A DNA stretch of 35,634 bases from an uncultured Eubacterium sp. (GCA_937894585.1 CALBGO010000014.1:1-35634), one strand, 5' to 3'. Counted from the first letter of the stretch, positions 15,494 to 23,355 are shown. A program made the numbers and translations. The notes: generated by a model from the letters alone, not told the origin.

Positions 15494-16129
15494 TTATTTG
15501 TCCTGACACTTAACAGCGTTCTGAACTCTTACGAGGCTTCCTTTGCCGCCCGGGATTGCACCCTTAACCAGCATCAGATTTCTGTCGGTGTCAACTTTTA
15601 CTAAAACTACATTCTGAACTGTAACAGTTTCGCGTCCCATTCTGCCGGGACCTGCATTGCCCTTGAATACTCTGGAAGGATAAGTACCTGCTGCCAGAGC
15701 GCCTGCCAGTCTCTTGTGCTTGGAGCCGTGAGTCATCGGTCCTCTGTGGTGTCCGTGTCTCTTGATGTTGCCCTGAGTTCCTTTACCTTTGGAAGTTCCG
15801 GTTACATCCAGCTTAGCGCCTTCTTCGAAGTCAGCAACTGTGATTTCCTGACCCAGTTCGTAAGTTTCGCCTTCTTCTGTTCTGAACTCTGTCAGATACT
15901 TCTTAGGAGCTGCGCCGCTCTTTGCAAAGTGACCTGTCAGCGGCTTGTTTACTCTGTGTGCCTTCTGATCTTCGAATGCAACCTGTACTGCATTGTAACC
16001 GTCAGTTTCAACTGTCTTGATCTGAGTTACAACTTCAGGACCGGCTTCGATAACTGTTACAGGAATTACTTCTCCTGTTTCTGCGAAAATCTGTGTCATA
16101 CCGATTTTCTTGCCTAAAATCGCTTTCAT
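15494..16129 (-). CDS. rplC: 50S ribosomal protein L3
   Basis: The 211-residue protein begins MKAILGKKIGMTQIFAETGE and has the L3 tunnel loop (GHHRGPMTHGSKHKRLAGAL, RVFKGNAGPGRMGRETVTVQ). L3 starts large-subunit assembly. A 107-nt gap with inverted repeats separates it from rpsJ. Confidence 0.97.
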   Translation of the reverse strand: MKAILGKKIGMTQIFAETGEVIPVTVIEAGPEVVTQIKTVETDGYNAVQVAFEDQKAHRVNKPLTGHFAKSGAAPKKYLTEFRTEEGETYELGQEITVADFEEGAKLDVTGTSKGKGTQGNIKRHGHHRGPMTHGSKHKRLAGALAAGTYPSRVFKGNAGPGRMGRETVTVQNVVLVKVDTDRNLMLVKGAIPGGKGSLVRVQNAVKCQDK

Positions 16130-16144
16130 ATTGTTTCTCCTTTT

Positions 16145-16236
16145 CTCTTACATTGGAACGCTCTGGTTTGACGCGCCTTGCCAACACAGGACGGCTTCGG
16201 CTATCCTCTCATGCGTTCTTACTAAGGGAAAGTCCC
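16145..16236. other. Structured rpsJ-rplC spacer
   Basis: The 107-nt gap contains three inverted repeats: GAACGC/GCGTTC enclosing about 50 nt, a smaller stem AGGA/TCCT with GCC/GGC around CTTCGG, and AAGGG/CCCTT just after the rpsJ stop. There is no T-run, so it does not look like a terminator. It is one of the enlarged, hairpin-filled junctions of this operon. Confidence 0.45.
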
Positions 16237-16548
16237 TTATAACTTGATTTCGATGTCTACGCCTGCAGGTAAGTCAAGCTTGGTTAAAGCATCTGTTGTC
16301 TGCAGTGTAGCGTTTGTGATGTCGATCAGTCTCTTGTGAGTTCTCTGTTCGAACTGCTCTCTGCTGTCCTTGTACTTGTGAACCGCTCTCAAGATTGTTA
16401 CGACTTCTTTTTCTGTCGGAAGCGGAATCGGACCGGAAACATCTGCGCCTGTCTTCTTGGCAGTTTCCACGATTTTCGCTGCGGACTGGTCTAATAACGC
16501 ATGGTCATAGGCCTTCAGTTTGATTCTGATTTTCTGTAATTCGCTCAT
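16237..16548 (-). CDS. rpsJ: 30S ribosomal protein S10
   Basis: The 103-residue protein is a standard S10 (IRIKLKAYDHALLDQSAAKI, GPIPLPTEKEVVTILRAVHK, SREQFEQRTHKRLIDI). S10 is in the small-subunit head and is also the NusE antitermination factor. TAGGAGG lies just before the ATG. It is the first gene of the operon; tuf, which often lies upstream in Firmicutes, is not present in the window. Confidence 0.97.
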   Translation of the reverse strand: MSELQKIRIKLKAYDHALLDQSAAKIVETAKKTGADVSGPIPLPTEKEVVTILRAVHKYKDSREQFEQRTHKRLIDITNATLQTTDALTKLDLPAGVDIEIKL

Positions 16549-16830
16549 TTTTTCCTCCTAAAAAATTTTCTGTACTGTTTTCGCTATGCTTGTACAAGGG
16601 GTTCTTTCTGGCGCGGCTTTCAGTGGAGCGACCGCTGAAACCCCGTCAATTTCCCGCTTCTTTTCCATGTGCGGTGGAATTGCTTACTTTGCACACGGCT
16701 CCGTGCGTTTCTTAATTTTTAACACAGAATAAAAGCCGGCGAACACCTTCGCCCCCATCTCGTGAGGACAATTCTCCGTAGAAATTACCGGATAGCTCCG
16801 CAACTTCCTACTTCATCGCCTTAAGCAAGC
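16549..16830 (-). promoter_or_regulatory. Structured leader of the S10 operon
   Basis: About 280 nt separate the predicted transcription start from rpsJ and contain no credible gene. Perfect or near-perfect hairpins lie at 16738-16753 (GGCGAA/TTCGCC), 16694-16705 (CACGG/CCGTG), 16663-16679 (TTCCA/TGGAA) and 16618-16640 (TTTCAGTGG/CCGCTGAAA, one wobble). On the transcribed strand the GGCGAA/TTCGCC hairpin is followed by GGCTTTTATT, a weak terminator-like tail. This layout is what one expects of an attenuation or r-protein feedback leader. The mechanism is not known from sequence. Confidence 0.55.
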
Positions 16831-16836
16831 CTTTTA

Positions 16837-16865
16837 ATTATATATTAGGTTGTCAAAGAATGCAA
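16837..16865 (-). promoter_or_regulatory. Sigma-A promoter of the S10 operon
   Basis: TTGCAT and a perfect TATAAT are separated by exactly 17 nt on the minus strand, placing the transcription start near 16830. It is the only strong promoter seen for the 16-kb ribosomal operon. Confidence 0.75.
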
Positions 16866-17193
16866 GTGTTTTTTTATAAAAAAATCAAGAGTTTTTAAAG
16901 ATTTTTTACGATGCCGATATAGTGTTTGCAACGGCTATAGATACGATTCCTTATACACGTACCCTGGCGTTTTCTTTTTGGGTAAGCCGCTGTCTGTTTT
17001 GGCGCTGAAATCAGAAATTTTTTAAATTTTCTCCGAAAAACAAATAGGAAAGCAAAACCTGCCCTATGACAAAATGTGCCGCCAAAAGAGCTTTGCCGCC
17101 GGCCGAAGCGCTGTCCCATTGAGGGTATTTTCCCACCGACACGCAGACTCTTCTGATATTCCGCAAATATCAAAAGTCATATTTCCTATATAT
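16866..17193. other. Gene-free spacer
   Basis: Between the rubrerythrin terminator and the S10 promoter I see no supported gene, RNA or repeat on either strand. The A/T-rich tract near 16868-16915 lies just upstream of the S10 -35 box and could act as an UP-like element. Confidence 0.5.
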
Positions 17194-17239
17194 AAAAAGA
17201 AAGGGCAGAACCTGCGATACGCTTCACAGGTTCCGACCC
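17194..17239 (-). terminator. Terminator of the perR-rbr operon
   Basis: On the minus strand GGGTCGGAACCTG pairs with CAGGTTCTGCCC over a 12-nt loop, followed by TTTCTTTTT. It lies about 60 nt after the rubrerythrin stop. Confidence 0.88.
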
Positions 17240-17301
17240 TCTCCTTATGTTCTTCTGACGCTATATTACCGAACCCCCGGAAATATAACTACTGTATCTT
17301 T

Positions 17302-17838
17302 TTAATAATTCTCCGCTTTAATCTGGAAGTATGCCTGCGGATGTGCACATACCGGGCATACGGAAGGAGCTTCTTTTGCAACTACCTGGTGTCCGCAGTT
17401 GCTGCACTGCCACAGAACCTCCGTGTCTCTTGCGAAAACTTTACCCTCTTTTATATTCTGAGCCAGCTTTCTGTATCTTTCTTCGTGTTCTTTTTCCACA
17501 GCGGCAACGCCCCTCATCTGCTCTGCGATTTCAGGGAAGCCTTCTTCATCGGCAGTCTTCGCCATTTCCGCATACATATCCGTCCATTCGTAATTCTCTC
17601 CCGCAGCAGCAGCCAGCAGATTCTCCTCTGTTGTTCCGATTCCTTCAGCCAGCTTGAACCACAGTTCCGCATGCTCCTTTTCGTTGGCTGCGGTTTCTTC
17701 AAAAATTCTGGAAATCTGTACATAACCTTCCTTCTTAGCCTTGGAAGCATAATAGGTATACTTATTTCTTGCCTGGGATTCTCCCGCAAAAGCAGTCATT
17801 AAATTTTCCAGTGTCTTTGTTCCTTTTAAATCTTTCAT
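17302..17838 (-). CDS. rbr: Rubrerythrin
   Basis: The 178-residue protein reduces hydrogen peroxide in anaerobes. Residues 1-135 are a ferritin-like four-helix domain with diiron ligands E20, E53-x-x-H56 and E115-x-x-H118. Residues 140-178 are a rubredoxin domain with C145-x-x-C148 and C161-x-x-C164. The ATG at 17838 has GGAGGAG 4 nt upstream; the frame extends 25 codons further, into perR, but that extension is not rubrerythrin-like. It starts 28 nt after perR, so it is almost certainly in the perR operon and under peroxide control. Confidence 0.96.
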   Translation of the reverse strand: MKDLKGTKTLENLMTAFAGESQARNKYTYYASKAKKEGYVQISRIFEETAANEKEHAELWFKLAEGIGTTEENLLAAAAGENYEWTDMYAEMAKTADEEGFPEIAEQMRGVAAVEKEHEERYRKLAQNIKEGKVFARDTEVLWQCSNCGHQVVAKEAPSVCPVCAHPQAYFQIKAENY

Positions 17839-17866
17839 TTTACTCCTCCGTTTTTTCAGTTTCACA

Positions 17867-18277
17867 TCACTTGGGTTTAACTTGGTTTTCGGCAGCGCAC
17901 TCGCTGCACACACCTTCCAGCAAAGCCGTACTGATCTGTATATCCACAGCTTCTATGCAGAATAAATCATCAATCAGTTTCTCCATACAGACCCGGCTTT
18001 CCGCTCCTTTCTCTTTCAGATCGAACAGTCTGCCGCATTGTCTGCATTTCATATGATAGTGACAGTCCGTTCTGCCGTCATAACGCTCTGCTCCGTCAGG
18101 CGACGGAATACATCTGATCAATCCGGCATCGGCAAGCTGATTCAGATTGCGGTATACGGTTGCGATACCGATCGGCATAACTTTCCGGGCATGTTCATAA
18201 ACCCACTCTGCAGTCGGATGCACCGCATTGGATCTGACAATATCTAAAATCAGCTCCCTCTGCTTTGAGTATCTCAT
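17867..18277 (-). CDS. perR: Peroxide-sensing Fur-family repressor, PerR type
   Basis: The 136-residue protein has the Fur-family winged helix (HPTAEWVYEHARKVMPIGIA, TVYRNLNQLADAGLI) and structural zinc site C78-x-x-C81 and C124-x-x-C127. The regulatory metal ligands align with those of Bacillus PerR: H20, H73, H75 and D86. An aspartate at position 86 (Bacillus D104) rather than glutamate favours peroxide sensing over iron sensing. The N-terminus is shorter than in Bacillus. AAAGGAG precedes the ATG. It is followed by rubrerythrin and preceded by a promoter with an overlapping dyad, so it probably represses itself and rbr. Confidence 0.9.
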   Translation of the reverse strand: MRYSKQRELILDIVRSNAVHPTAEWVYEHARKVMPIGIATVYRNLNQLADAGLIRCIPSPDGAERYDGRTDCHYHMKCRQCGRLFDLKEKGAESRVCMEKLIDDLFCIEAVDIQISTALLEGVCSECAAENQVKPK

Positions 18278-18353
18278 ATGAACTCCTTTAATCTCTTTAT
18301 CTGTTATCGCCCGTCATTACTCAGCAGAATTTATTCTCGATTTCTTCATTAAG

Positions 18354-18374
18354 TAATAATGGTTATCATTATTA
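18354..18374. promoter_or_regulatory. PerR/Fur-type operator
   Basis: TAATAATG and CATTATTA form a perfect 8-bp inverted repeat with a 5-nt spacer. The AT-rich dyad resembles Per and Fur boxes and overlaps the -10 box of the perR promoter, so binding would block initiation. Confidence 0.8.
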
Positions 18375-18399
18375 TATTTCTTCTGCTTTTATTTGTCAA
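18371..18399 (-). promoter_or_regulatory. Consensus sigma-A promoter of perR-rbr
   Basis: TTGACA and TATAAT are both perfect and 17 nt apart on the minus strand. Such a strong promoter fits an operon normally held down by a repressor. The transcription start is near 18364, inside the operator dyad. Confidence 0.88.
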
Positions 18400-18549
18400 C
18401 TGCTTTTTTAAAAATTTTGCAAAGACGTATTACGAGAAAATTTCGGTAAAAATGAAAGAAACTGTACGCACCAACGGTGATTTTCCGTTAGCGCGGGCAG
18501 TCCCTTCCGAACTTACGCACAATCTTTTATTTCCTGCTTCCCTGCCTCA

Positions 18550-18849
18550 TCATCTGCCGTCTTCCCCAATATGTATACGGTAGGTTCCGTCTTCGTTTTC
18601 TGTCACTACAGAAACACATTCCCTGCCGCCGAGGAACACTTTAAGGTTTTCTACAATTCTGCCCTCCGTCACCGCGTAAGCTACGGCGCTGACCGCCATC
18701 AGCAAAGTCAGCACTGCACTCAGCACCAACACACTTCTTCTGCAACGCATATTTTTTCCTCTCTGTCTCATTTTTATGTCCTCCATTGTTACGCCGTCTG
18801 TGGCTTTCAGTTTCGAAAAAGACCTCTGATAAAGCTGTCTGTTATTCAT
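18550..18849 (-). CDS. Small single-pass membrane protein, possible anti-sigma partner
   Basis: The 99-residue protein has a charged N-terminal segment (LYQRSFSKLKATDGVTMEDI, about 5-24), one transmembrane helix (about 38-60) and a short external tail ending VTENEDGTYRIHIGEDGR. Its ATG overlaps the last codons of the ECF sigma gene by 8 nt, so the pair is translationally coupled. Small proteins of this shape follow ECF sigma factors in other Clostridia. It lacks a zinc-binding anti-sigma motif, so anti-sigma activity is inferred only from position and topology. No convincing terminator follows it. Confidence 0.7.
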   Translation of the reverse strand: MNNRQLYQRSFSKLKATDGVTMEDIKMRQRGKNMRCRRSVLVLSAVLTLLMAVSAVAYAVTEGRIVENLKVFLGGRECVSVVTENEDGTYRIHIGEDGR

Positions 18850-19354
18850 CTTTCCACACCTCCAACAGTTTCTCTTTCAGCTGTTTTCTTCCCCGAAGCA
18901 GGCGGGTTGTTACTGCAGTTGTACTTAAATCCATCAATTCCCCGATTTCTGCCGCAGAATATCCCTCATAATAGTACAGATGAATTACCGTCCTGTACTT
19001 TCTCGGCAGGCTCATGACCGCCAGAAACACCTCGCTCTCCTGCGGCTCCTCAAAAGCCAGCTTTTCCGCATAGTCTTCGATGGATTCACGCCGGCGCAGC
19101 CAGCCCGAAACCGCAACCCGTCTGCACTCATTGACGGCTACGCGCATCAGCCAGTTTCTCAAGTGTTCTTCACTCTCAAATTCGCTGCCGCGCCTGTACA
19201 GCCGGTAAAATGTTTCCTGCACAATATCGTCTGCATCCGTGCTGTTCTTAAAATGGCTGAATCCGACAGCAAAAACGCGATTCTTATACTTTTCAAAAGC
19301 ATCTTCTATTCTGAATTCCACACTCTGCTCCTTCTTCTCTGAAATGCATTTCAT
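18842..19354 (-). CDS. ECF-type RNA polymerase sigma factor
   Basis: The 170 residues contain region 2 (DADDIVQETFYRLYRRGSEF and HLRNWLMRVAVNECRR, about 41-80) and region 4 with a helix-turn-helix (LPRKYRTVIHLYYYEGYSAA, EIGELMDLSTTAVTTRLLRG, about 115-160). There is no extended N-terminal region, as in ECF sigmas. The ATG at 19354 has AAAGG 8 nt upstream. A GTG at 19321 with AAGGAG upstream is an alternative, favoured if the candidate promoter GTGACA-18-TATACT at 19357-19386 is real, because that would start transcription inside the longer frame. The target regulon is not evident. Confidence 0.9.
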   Translation of the reverse strand: MKCISEKKEQSVEFRIEDAFEKYKNRVFAVGFSHFKNSTDADDIVQETFYRLYRRGSEFESEEHLRNWLMRVAVNECRRVAVSGWLRRRESIEDYAEKLAFEEPQESEVFLAVMSLPRKYRTVIHLYYYEGYSAAEIGELMDLSTTAVTTRLLRGRKQLKEKLLEVWKDE

Positions 19355-19630
19355 ATAGTATACCTTTCAGAAGCCTCGAATGTCACACAAATTTAAAAAA
19401 ATAAGAAGCCCAATCAAACTTTCGTTCTTCATCCCGTCAGGCAGCCTGCTTTAAGCGGCACAGGCTTTGCGTAACACCGGATTTGAACAACATACCTCAA
19501 ATATACCGGTCCTTCGGGCATAACAGCTTGAAATGCAGCCGAAAGTTTTCTGTCTTTTTCATTTTCCTGTTTTGTTTTTATTTTATTGTGGTATACTTTA
19601 CCTAACAAAGAAATTCGGAGGTAAACTATT

Positions 19631-20008
19631 ATGGTAAAATTATACAAATGCGCACATTGCGGAAATATTGTAGAAATGGTAGAAGATAAAGGTGTTAATG
19701 TTGTATGTTGCGGTCAGAAGATGGATCTTCTGGAACCTAATACCACAGACGCCGCAGGCGAAAAGCATGTTCCGGTTGCAGAAGCTGACGGAAACAAAGT
19801 TGTTGTAAAAGTGGGCAGTGTTGAACATCCGATGACAGAAGAACATCACATTTCTTTCATCATTCTTGAAACCGACAAAGGTGTGCAGAGAAAGAATCTG
19901 GATCCTGTCGGAAAACCGGAAGCAGAATTCGTTCTTGCAGACGGAGAAAAAGCAGTTGCAGCTTACGAATACTGCAACCTGCACGGTTTCTGGAAAGCAG
20001 AACTGTAA
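19631..20008 (+). CDS. dfx: Desulfoferrodoxin (superoxide reductase)
   Basis: The 125-residue protein reduces superoxide to hydrogen peroxide without making oxygen. The N-terminal desulforedoxin-like centre I has C7, C10, C26 and C27. Centre II, the active iron site, has H46, H66, H72, C115 and H118. All ligands of the two-iron class are present. CGGAGGT precedes the ATG, and a -10-like TATACT lies at about 19593-19598 with a poor -35. It stands apart from rbr but complements it: the peroxide it makes is a rubrerythrin substrate. Confidence 0.95.
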   Translation: MVKLYKCAHCGNIVEMVEDKGVNVVCCGQKMDLLEPNTTDAAGEKHVPVAEADGNKVVVKVGSVEHPMTEEHHISFIILETDKGVQRKNLDPVGKPEAEFVLADGEKAVAAYEYCNLHGFWKAEL

Positions 20009-20067
20009 AGAAAAATTGCGGGCGCCGTTCGGAAGTTTCGTAAATAACATCCGGTACACCGCCGCAT

Positions 20068-20122
20068 AAAAAAAAATGCTGTGCTAATGCAGAACTATCG
20101 CATTTACACAGCATTCTTTTTT
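20068..20122. terminator. Bidirectional terminator between dfx and psuK
   Basis: AATGCTGTG pairs with CACAGCATT, with an inner TAATGC/GCATT stem, flanked by nine A and by CTTTTTTT. Both strands therefore have a T-run. It ends dfx and probably the nucleoside kinase-psuK transcript, whose last stop codon lies about 130 nt away. Confidence 0.88.
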
Positions 20123-20255
20123 AATTATGCGTAAAATATTTATGTTTTCAAAGCCTCGGCACAAACTCCGAACTTTACAGCCTATGCCTCCGCCAAGACC
20201 CGCCGCCCATGCTTCCGCAGGTCTTTACAGTCTGCGCATCTACCGGCAGCTCAAT

Positions 20256-21161
20256 TTACATCCGGCGTCTTACTTCCTCCATAGACATAGCAGAATTTAC
20301 CGCAGTTCTCGCCTCCATGGCAATCGAAGAACAGGCAATTCCCATACGAACGGTTTCTTCTGCTGAAAGCCCCATTACATGTCCCATCAAAAGCGCCGCT
20401 GAAAAGGCATCTCCGGCACCGGTGGCACTGACCAGTCTGACCGGCTTTGTGCCGACCACACCCTCTTCATGAGCCGTTTTATAATAAGCGCCCCGTTCTC
20501 CCAGACTGATAAATACCTTCGCCGTGCCCTGACGGCAAAACCATTCCCCTGCTTTAGCCAGAGATTCATCATCGGTAATTTTTATACCGCTGAGCAATTC
20601 AGCCTCGAGCCTGTTAGGTTTAATAATATGAAAACGACCGATAAATTCCCTTACTCTGTCTGCTTTTGAAACAGATACCGGATCTAAAAACAAAGGCGCG
20701 CTGCATCTTGCCGTTATATAGTCCAGCGTTTCCTTCTTCAGATTACAGTCGATTCCCACAATAGAAGAATCATTCAGAAAATCCATTTTATCCGAAAGAA
20801 ATTCCGGCGTGATCCGCTCCAGAATATCCATATTGCAAATCGCAAGCTCCATATCATTTTTTTCGTTGAGAATCGAAAGATACATTCCGGTACTTTCGCC
20901 TTCAACAGAAATCACATGACTCACATCTGCGCCCAGAAAAGCAAGCTGCTCCTTTGCACTGCGTCCCATAAAATCGTCTCCGGTCAGAGACAGCATTGCC
21001 GTATCCGCTCCCAGCCGGACTAAATTTTCAACAATATTTCTTCCGACACCTCCAAATGCCTGCATTACTCTGCCCGGATTGGAATCCTCCCGAATTAACG
21101 ACGCATAAGGGCTCCCTTCAATATCGATGTTGATGCCCCCAACCACAGTAATTGCTGCCAT
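20256..21161 (-). CDS. psuK: Pseudouridine kinase (PfkB family)
   Basis: The 301-residue ribokinase-fold enzyme phosphorylates pseudouridine to pseudouridine 5'-phosphate. The N-terminal DSNPGRVMQAFGGVGRNI, the FLDPVS and IKPNRLEAELLSGI blocks and the C-terminal GAGDAFSAALL (catalytic aspartate) follow E. coli PsuK closely. ATG 21161 with AAAGGAA upstream is preferred over an in-frame TTG at 21182. It lies 93 nt after the nucleoside kinase gene on the same strand. The partner psuG is in the same window at 28806-29720, which supports the substrate assignment. Confidence 0.88.
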   Translation of the reverse strand: MAAITVVGGINIDIEGSPYASLIREDSNPGRVMQAFGGVGRNIVENLVRLGADTAMLSLTGDDFMGRSAKEQLAFLGADVSHVISVEGESTGMYLSILNEKNDMELAICNMDILERITPEFLSDKMDFLNDSSIVGIDCNLKKETLDYITARCSAPLFLDPVSVSKADRVREFIGRFHIIKPNRLEAELLSGIKITDDESLAKAGEWFCRQGTAKVFISLGERGAYYKTAHEEGVVGTKPVRLVSATGAGDAFSAALLMGHVMGLSAEETVRMGIACSSIAMEARTAVNSAMSMEEVRRRM

Positions 21162-21254
21162 AACTTCAAAGTTCCTTTCCAAATCTAAAATATATAAATC
21201 AAATTACAAAGTTCAATCCAAAGACTCAAATGATAAAATCTTATTTTGAAGAAT

Positions 21255-22919
21255 CTAATTCACAAAAATACTTCCGCCGATGAACTCGCGGATAATAGAA
21301 TTGTTCACAATAATCTCATCATCTTCTATAGTTCTGAAAAATCTCAGGAATTTCAGCATACGAACCGCTTCCGCATACTCCGCTTCTTCCGGCGAAATCT
21401 GCATCAGCAGAGGCTCCGCATATTTTTTCAAAACCGCAATCTCATAAACATGATACGAATTAAAAAGAACATCCGCCTCACTGCTGTAAGGAAAAATATT
21501 GCGGTCTTCACCTGCCCTGACTTTAGGCCAGCTTGCAATTGTGCTCTGAGCATTGTGCCCGCGATAAAGATTATCCCGCACCATACGCCGCAGCATTCTT
21601 TCATCCGTCGTCGGAATCCTGTTATGCGCATCGATATTAAGCTGCGTCAGAGGACTGATGTATATTTTGAACTTCTCTTCTTTCGAAATGCGGGAGGTAA
21701 GCTCTTCGTTCAGCGCATGAATCCCTTCGATTACGATAGGCTGCGACGGTTTGACCGATGTGATTCTGTCTCCGTATTCCTTATGTCCCGTCATAAAATT
21801 AAAGGTCGGCAAATCAACGGTTTCGCCTGACAGCAGCCCATTCATATTACTGTTAAACAGATCAATGTCCAGCGCCTGCAGATTCTCAAAATCCGGTTCG
21901 CCATGTTCATCAAGAGGCGTATGTTCTCTCTCGACAAAATAATCGTCTGTTCCCATATAAAGAGGCGACAGTCCGTTCACCTTCAGCTGAATGCACAGAC
22001 GCCTTGCAAAAGTAGTCTTTCCGGAAGAAGACGGACCTGCAATCAGAATAATCCGTTTATGCTGCTTTTTTATCATATCTGCAATTTCCGCAATTTTCTT
22101 CTCGTGCAGCGCCTCCGAAATCTGAATCAGTTCTCTGTACTGTCCGTTCTCAATCTTTTCATTCAGATCCGATACATAGTTAACCCCAAGCAGCTGATCC
22201 CATTTTGTCTGCTCACCGAACGCCTGATACATTTTTTTCTCATCCGTATATTCGGGAATTTGGGCGGGGTTTGACGGGTGAGGAAATCTGACCAGCACAC
22301 CGCGGCGGTATTTCATAAGCTGGAAATGCTCGATATAACCGGAAGACGGAACCATCAAACCGTAAAAGAAATCCCGAACGCCACCTAAGGAATAGAACTT
22401 CACCTTTTTCAGATTTAAGGCTTCGTTCATAATCTTCTGCTTGTCAACGCGGCCTTCCTTTTCAAAAATACGCATAGCTTCTTCACGGGAAACAATCTCT
22501 TTTACGAAAGGAATATCTTCTTCTATGATTTCATGCATTCGCTTCTCTATGGTCCTGACTTCTTTTGCGGTAATCGGGCGGCCCGCTTTTATTTCTGTAT
22601 ACATCCCCTTGTTCAGGGAGTTCTGAATTTCCACACCTACATCACCCAGACAGTCGGATACGGCCTTCAGATAAATCAACGAAAGGCTGTACTGGTAAAT
22701 CAGATTGGCAGCCTGCGTCCGCATATCCAGAAGTTCCACCCGGCAGTCTTTTTTCAAACGAAAAGTCAAATCTTCAAACCGGTTGTCCACTTTTGCAGCC
22801 AGCACAGTATACGGCAGCTGCTCCTTACGCTCTTTGTACAGCTCTTCTATTGTAATACCCCGGCGCAGCTCCAGTTTCTCAAAATCCCCTCTGGGTTCTG
22901 TTTTCAAATCAATTCTCAT
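21255..22919 (-). CDS. TGS/ThrRS-like domain fused to a uridine kinase-like P-loop kinase
   Basis: The 554-residue protein has three parts. Residues 1-65 are TGS-like. About 66-250 resembles the second additional domain of threonyl-tRNA synthetase (GGVRDFFYGLMVPSSGYIEH). About 285-490 is a phosphoribulokinase/uridine kinase domain with Walker A GPSSSGKT at 295-302, TDDYFVEREHTPLDEHGEPD and IVIEGIHALNEEL. The family is widespread in Firmicutes and is annotated as a nucleoside kinase; the exact substrate is uncertain. The ATG at 22919 has GAGG 7 nt upstream. With psuK directly behind it, a role in nucleoside salvage is likely. Confidence 0.88.
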   Translation of the reverse strand: MRIDLKTEPRGDFEKLELRRGITIEELYKERKEQLPYTVLAAKVDNRFEDLTFRLKKDCRVELLDMRTQAANLIYQYSLSLIYLKAVSDCLGDVGVEIQNSLNKGMYTEIKAGRPITAKEVRTIEKRMHEIIEEDIPFVKEIVSREEAMRIFEKEGRVDKQKIMNEALNLKKVKFYSLGGVRDFFYGLMVPSSGYIEHFQLMKYRRGVLVRFPHPSNPAQIPEYTDEKKMYQAFGEQTKWDQLLGVNYVSDLNEKIENGQYRELIQISEALHEKKIAEIADMIKKQHKRIILIAGPSSSGKTTFARRLCIQLKVNGLSPLYMGTDDYFVEREHTPLDEHGEPDFENLQALDIDLFNSNMNGLLSGETVDLPTFNFMTGHKEYGDRITSVKPSQPIVIEGIHALNEELTSRISKEEKFKIYISPLTQLNIDAHNRIPTTDERMLRRMVRDNLYRGHNAQSTIASWPKVRAGEDRNIFPYSSEADVLFNSYHVYEIAVLKKYAEPLLMQISPEEAEYAEAVRMLKFLRFFRTIEDDEIIVNNSIIREFIGGSIFVN

Positions 22920-23061
22920 CACAATACCTCACAATATCTCTAAAAATAAATAACTCCGCTCTGTCCCGCACCGATCGGAAAAAGCCTTTCCGAAATTCCG
23001 GCTGCCCTGCCTTTGTTCATCACGATGCGCGCAAGGGGACGGCTCAATTCTGCCTGAGTAA

Positions 23062-23093
23062 ACACATTGTAACACATTTGACGGATATTATAA
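23062..23093 (+). promoter_or_regulatory. Possible promoter of the DUF378 gene
   Basis: TTGTAA is followed after 16 nt by TATAAA, with an overlapping TTGACG that offers an alternative -35. The match is moderate. No gene lies in the rest of the 22920-23132 interval. Confidence 0.4.
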
Positions 23094-23132
23094 ACACGAT
23101 TGGTAAAAATACGATTAGAAAGGAGTGATTTT

Positions 23133-23330
23133 ATGAGAAAACTGATTCTTGCTCTGCTGATTATCGGCGGAATCAACTGGGGCCTCATCGGCTTTTTTAA
23201 GTTCAATCTGGTCGACAGTATTTTCGGCGCGGACTTATTTATTATATCGAGAATCATCTATGCTCTTGTCGGTATTTCTGCCGTCTGGGCAATTACTTTT
23301 TTATTCGACAGAAACACAAGAGAGGGATAA
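23133..23330 (+). CDS. DUF378 family small membrane protein
   Basis: The 65-residue protein has two hydrophobic helices (about 3-21 and 35-55) and the family pattern LIIGGINWGLIGFFKFNLVD followed by RIIYALVGISAVW. The function of DUF378 is unknown. ATG 23133 has AAAGGAG 7 nt upstream; an upstream in-frame start adds eleven residues unlike the family. Its stop codon lies inside a 10-bp hairpin shared with the convergent cysteine-rich peptide gene. Confidence 0.88.
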   Translation: MRKLILALLIIGGINWGLIGFFKFNLVDSIFGADLFIISRIIYALVGISAVWAITFLFDRNTREG

Positions 23331-23341
23331 TTCCCTCTCTT
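23318..23341. terminator. Convergent hairpin between DUF378 gene and Cys-rich peptide gene
   Basis: AAGAGAGGGA and TCCCTCTCTT form a perfect 10-bp stem with a TAAT loop, and the loop contains the DUF378 stop codon. There is no T-run on either strand, so it is an atypical terminator or an mRNA 3'-end protecting hairpin. Confidence 0.55.
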
Positions 23342-23355
23342 GCGCATTATACCGC

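Noticed and set aside
17074..17802. 242-codon frame on the + strand near rubrerythrin
   Set aside because: It crosses the terminator and runs antisense to rbr; no family features or binding site.
18430..18549. AACGG/CCGTT inverted repeat as terminator of the sigma operon
   Set aside because: The stem is only five pairs and no T-run follows it on the minus strand.
23100..23132. Longer start for the DUF378 protein
   Set aside because: The added residues cover the promoter-to-binding-site region and do not fit the family.
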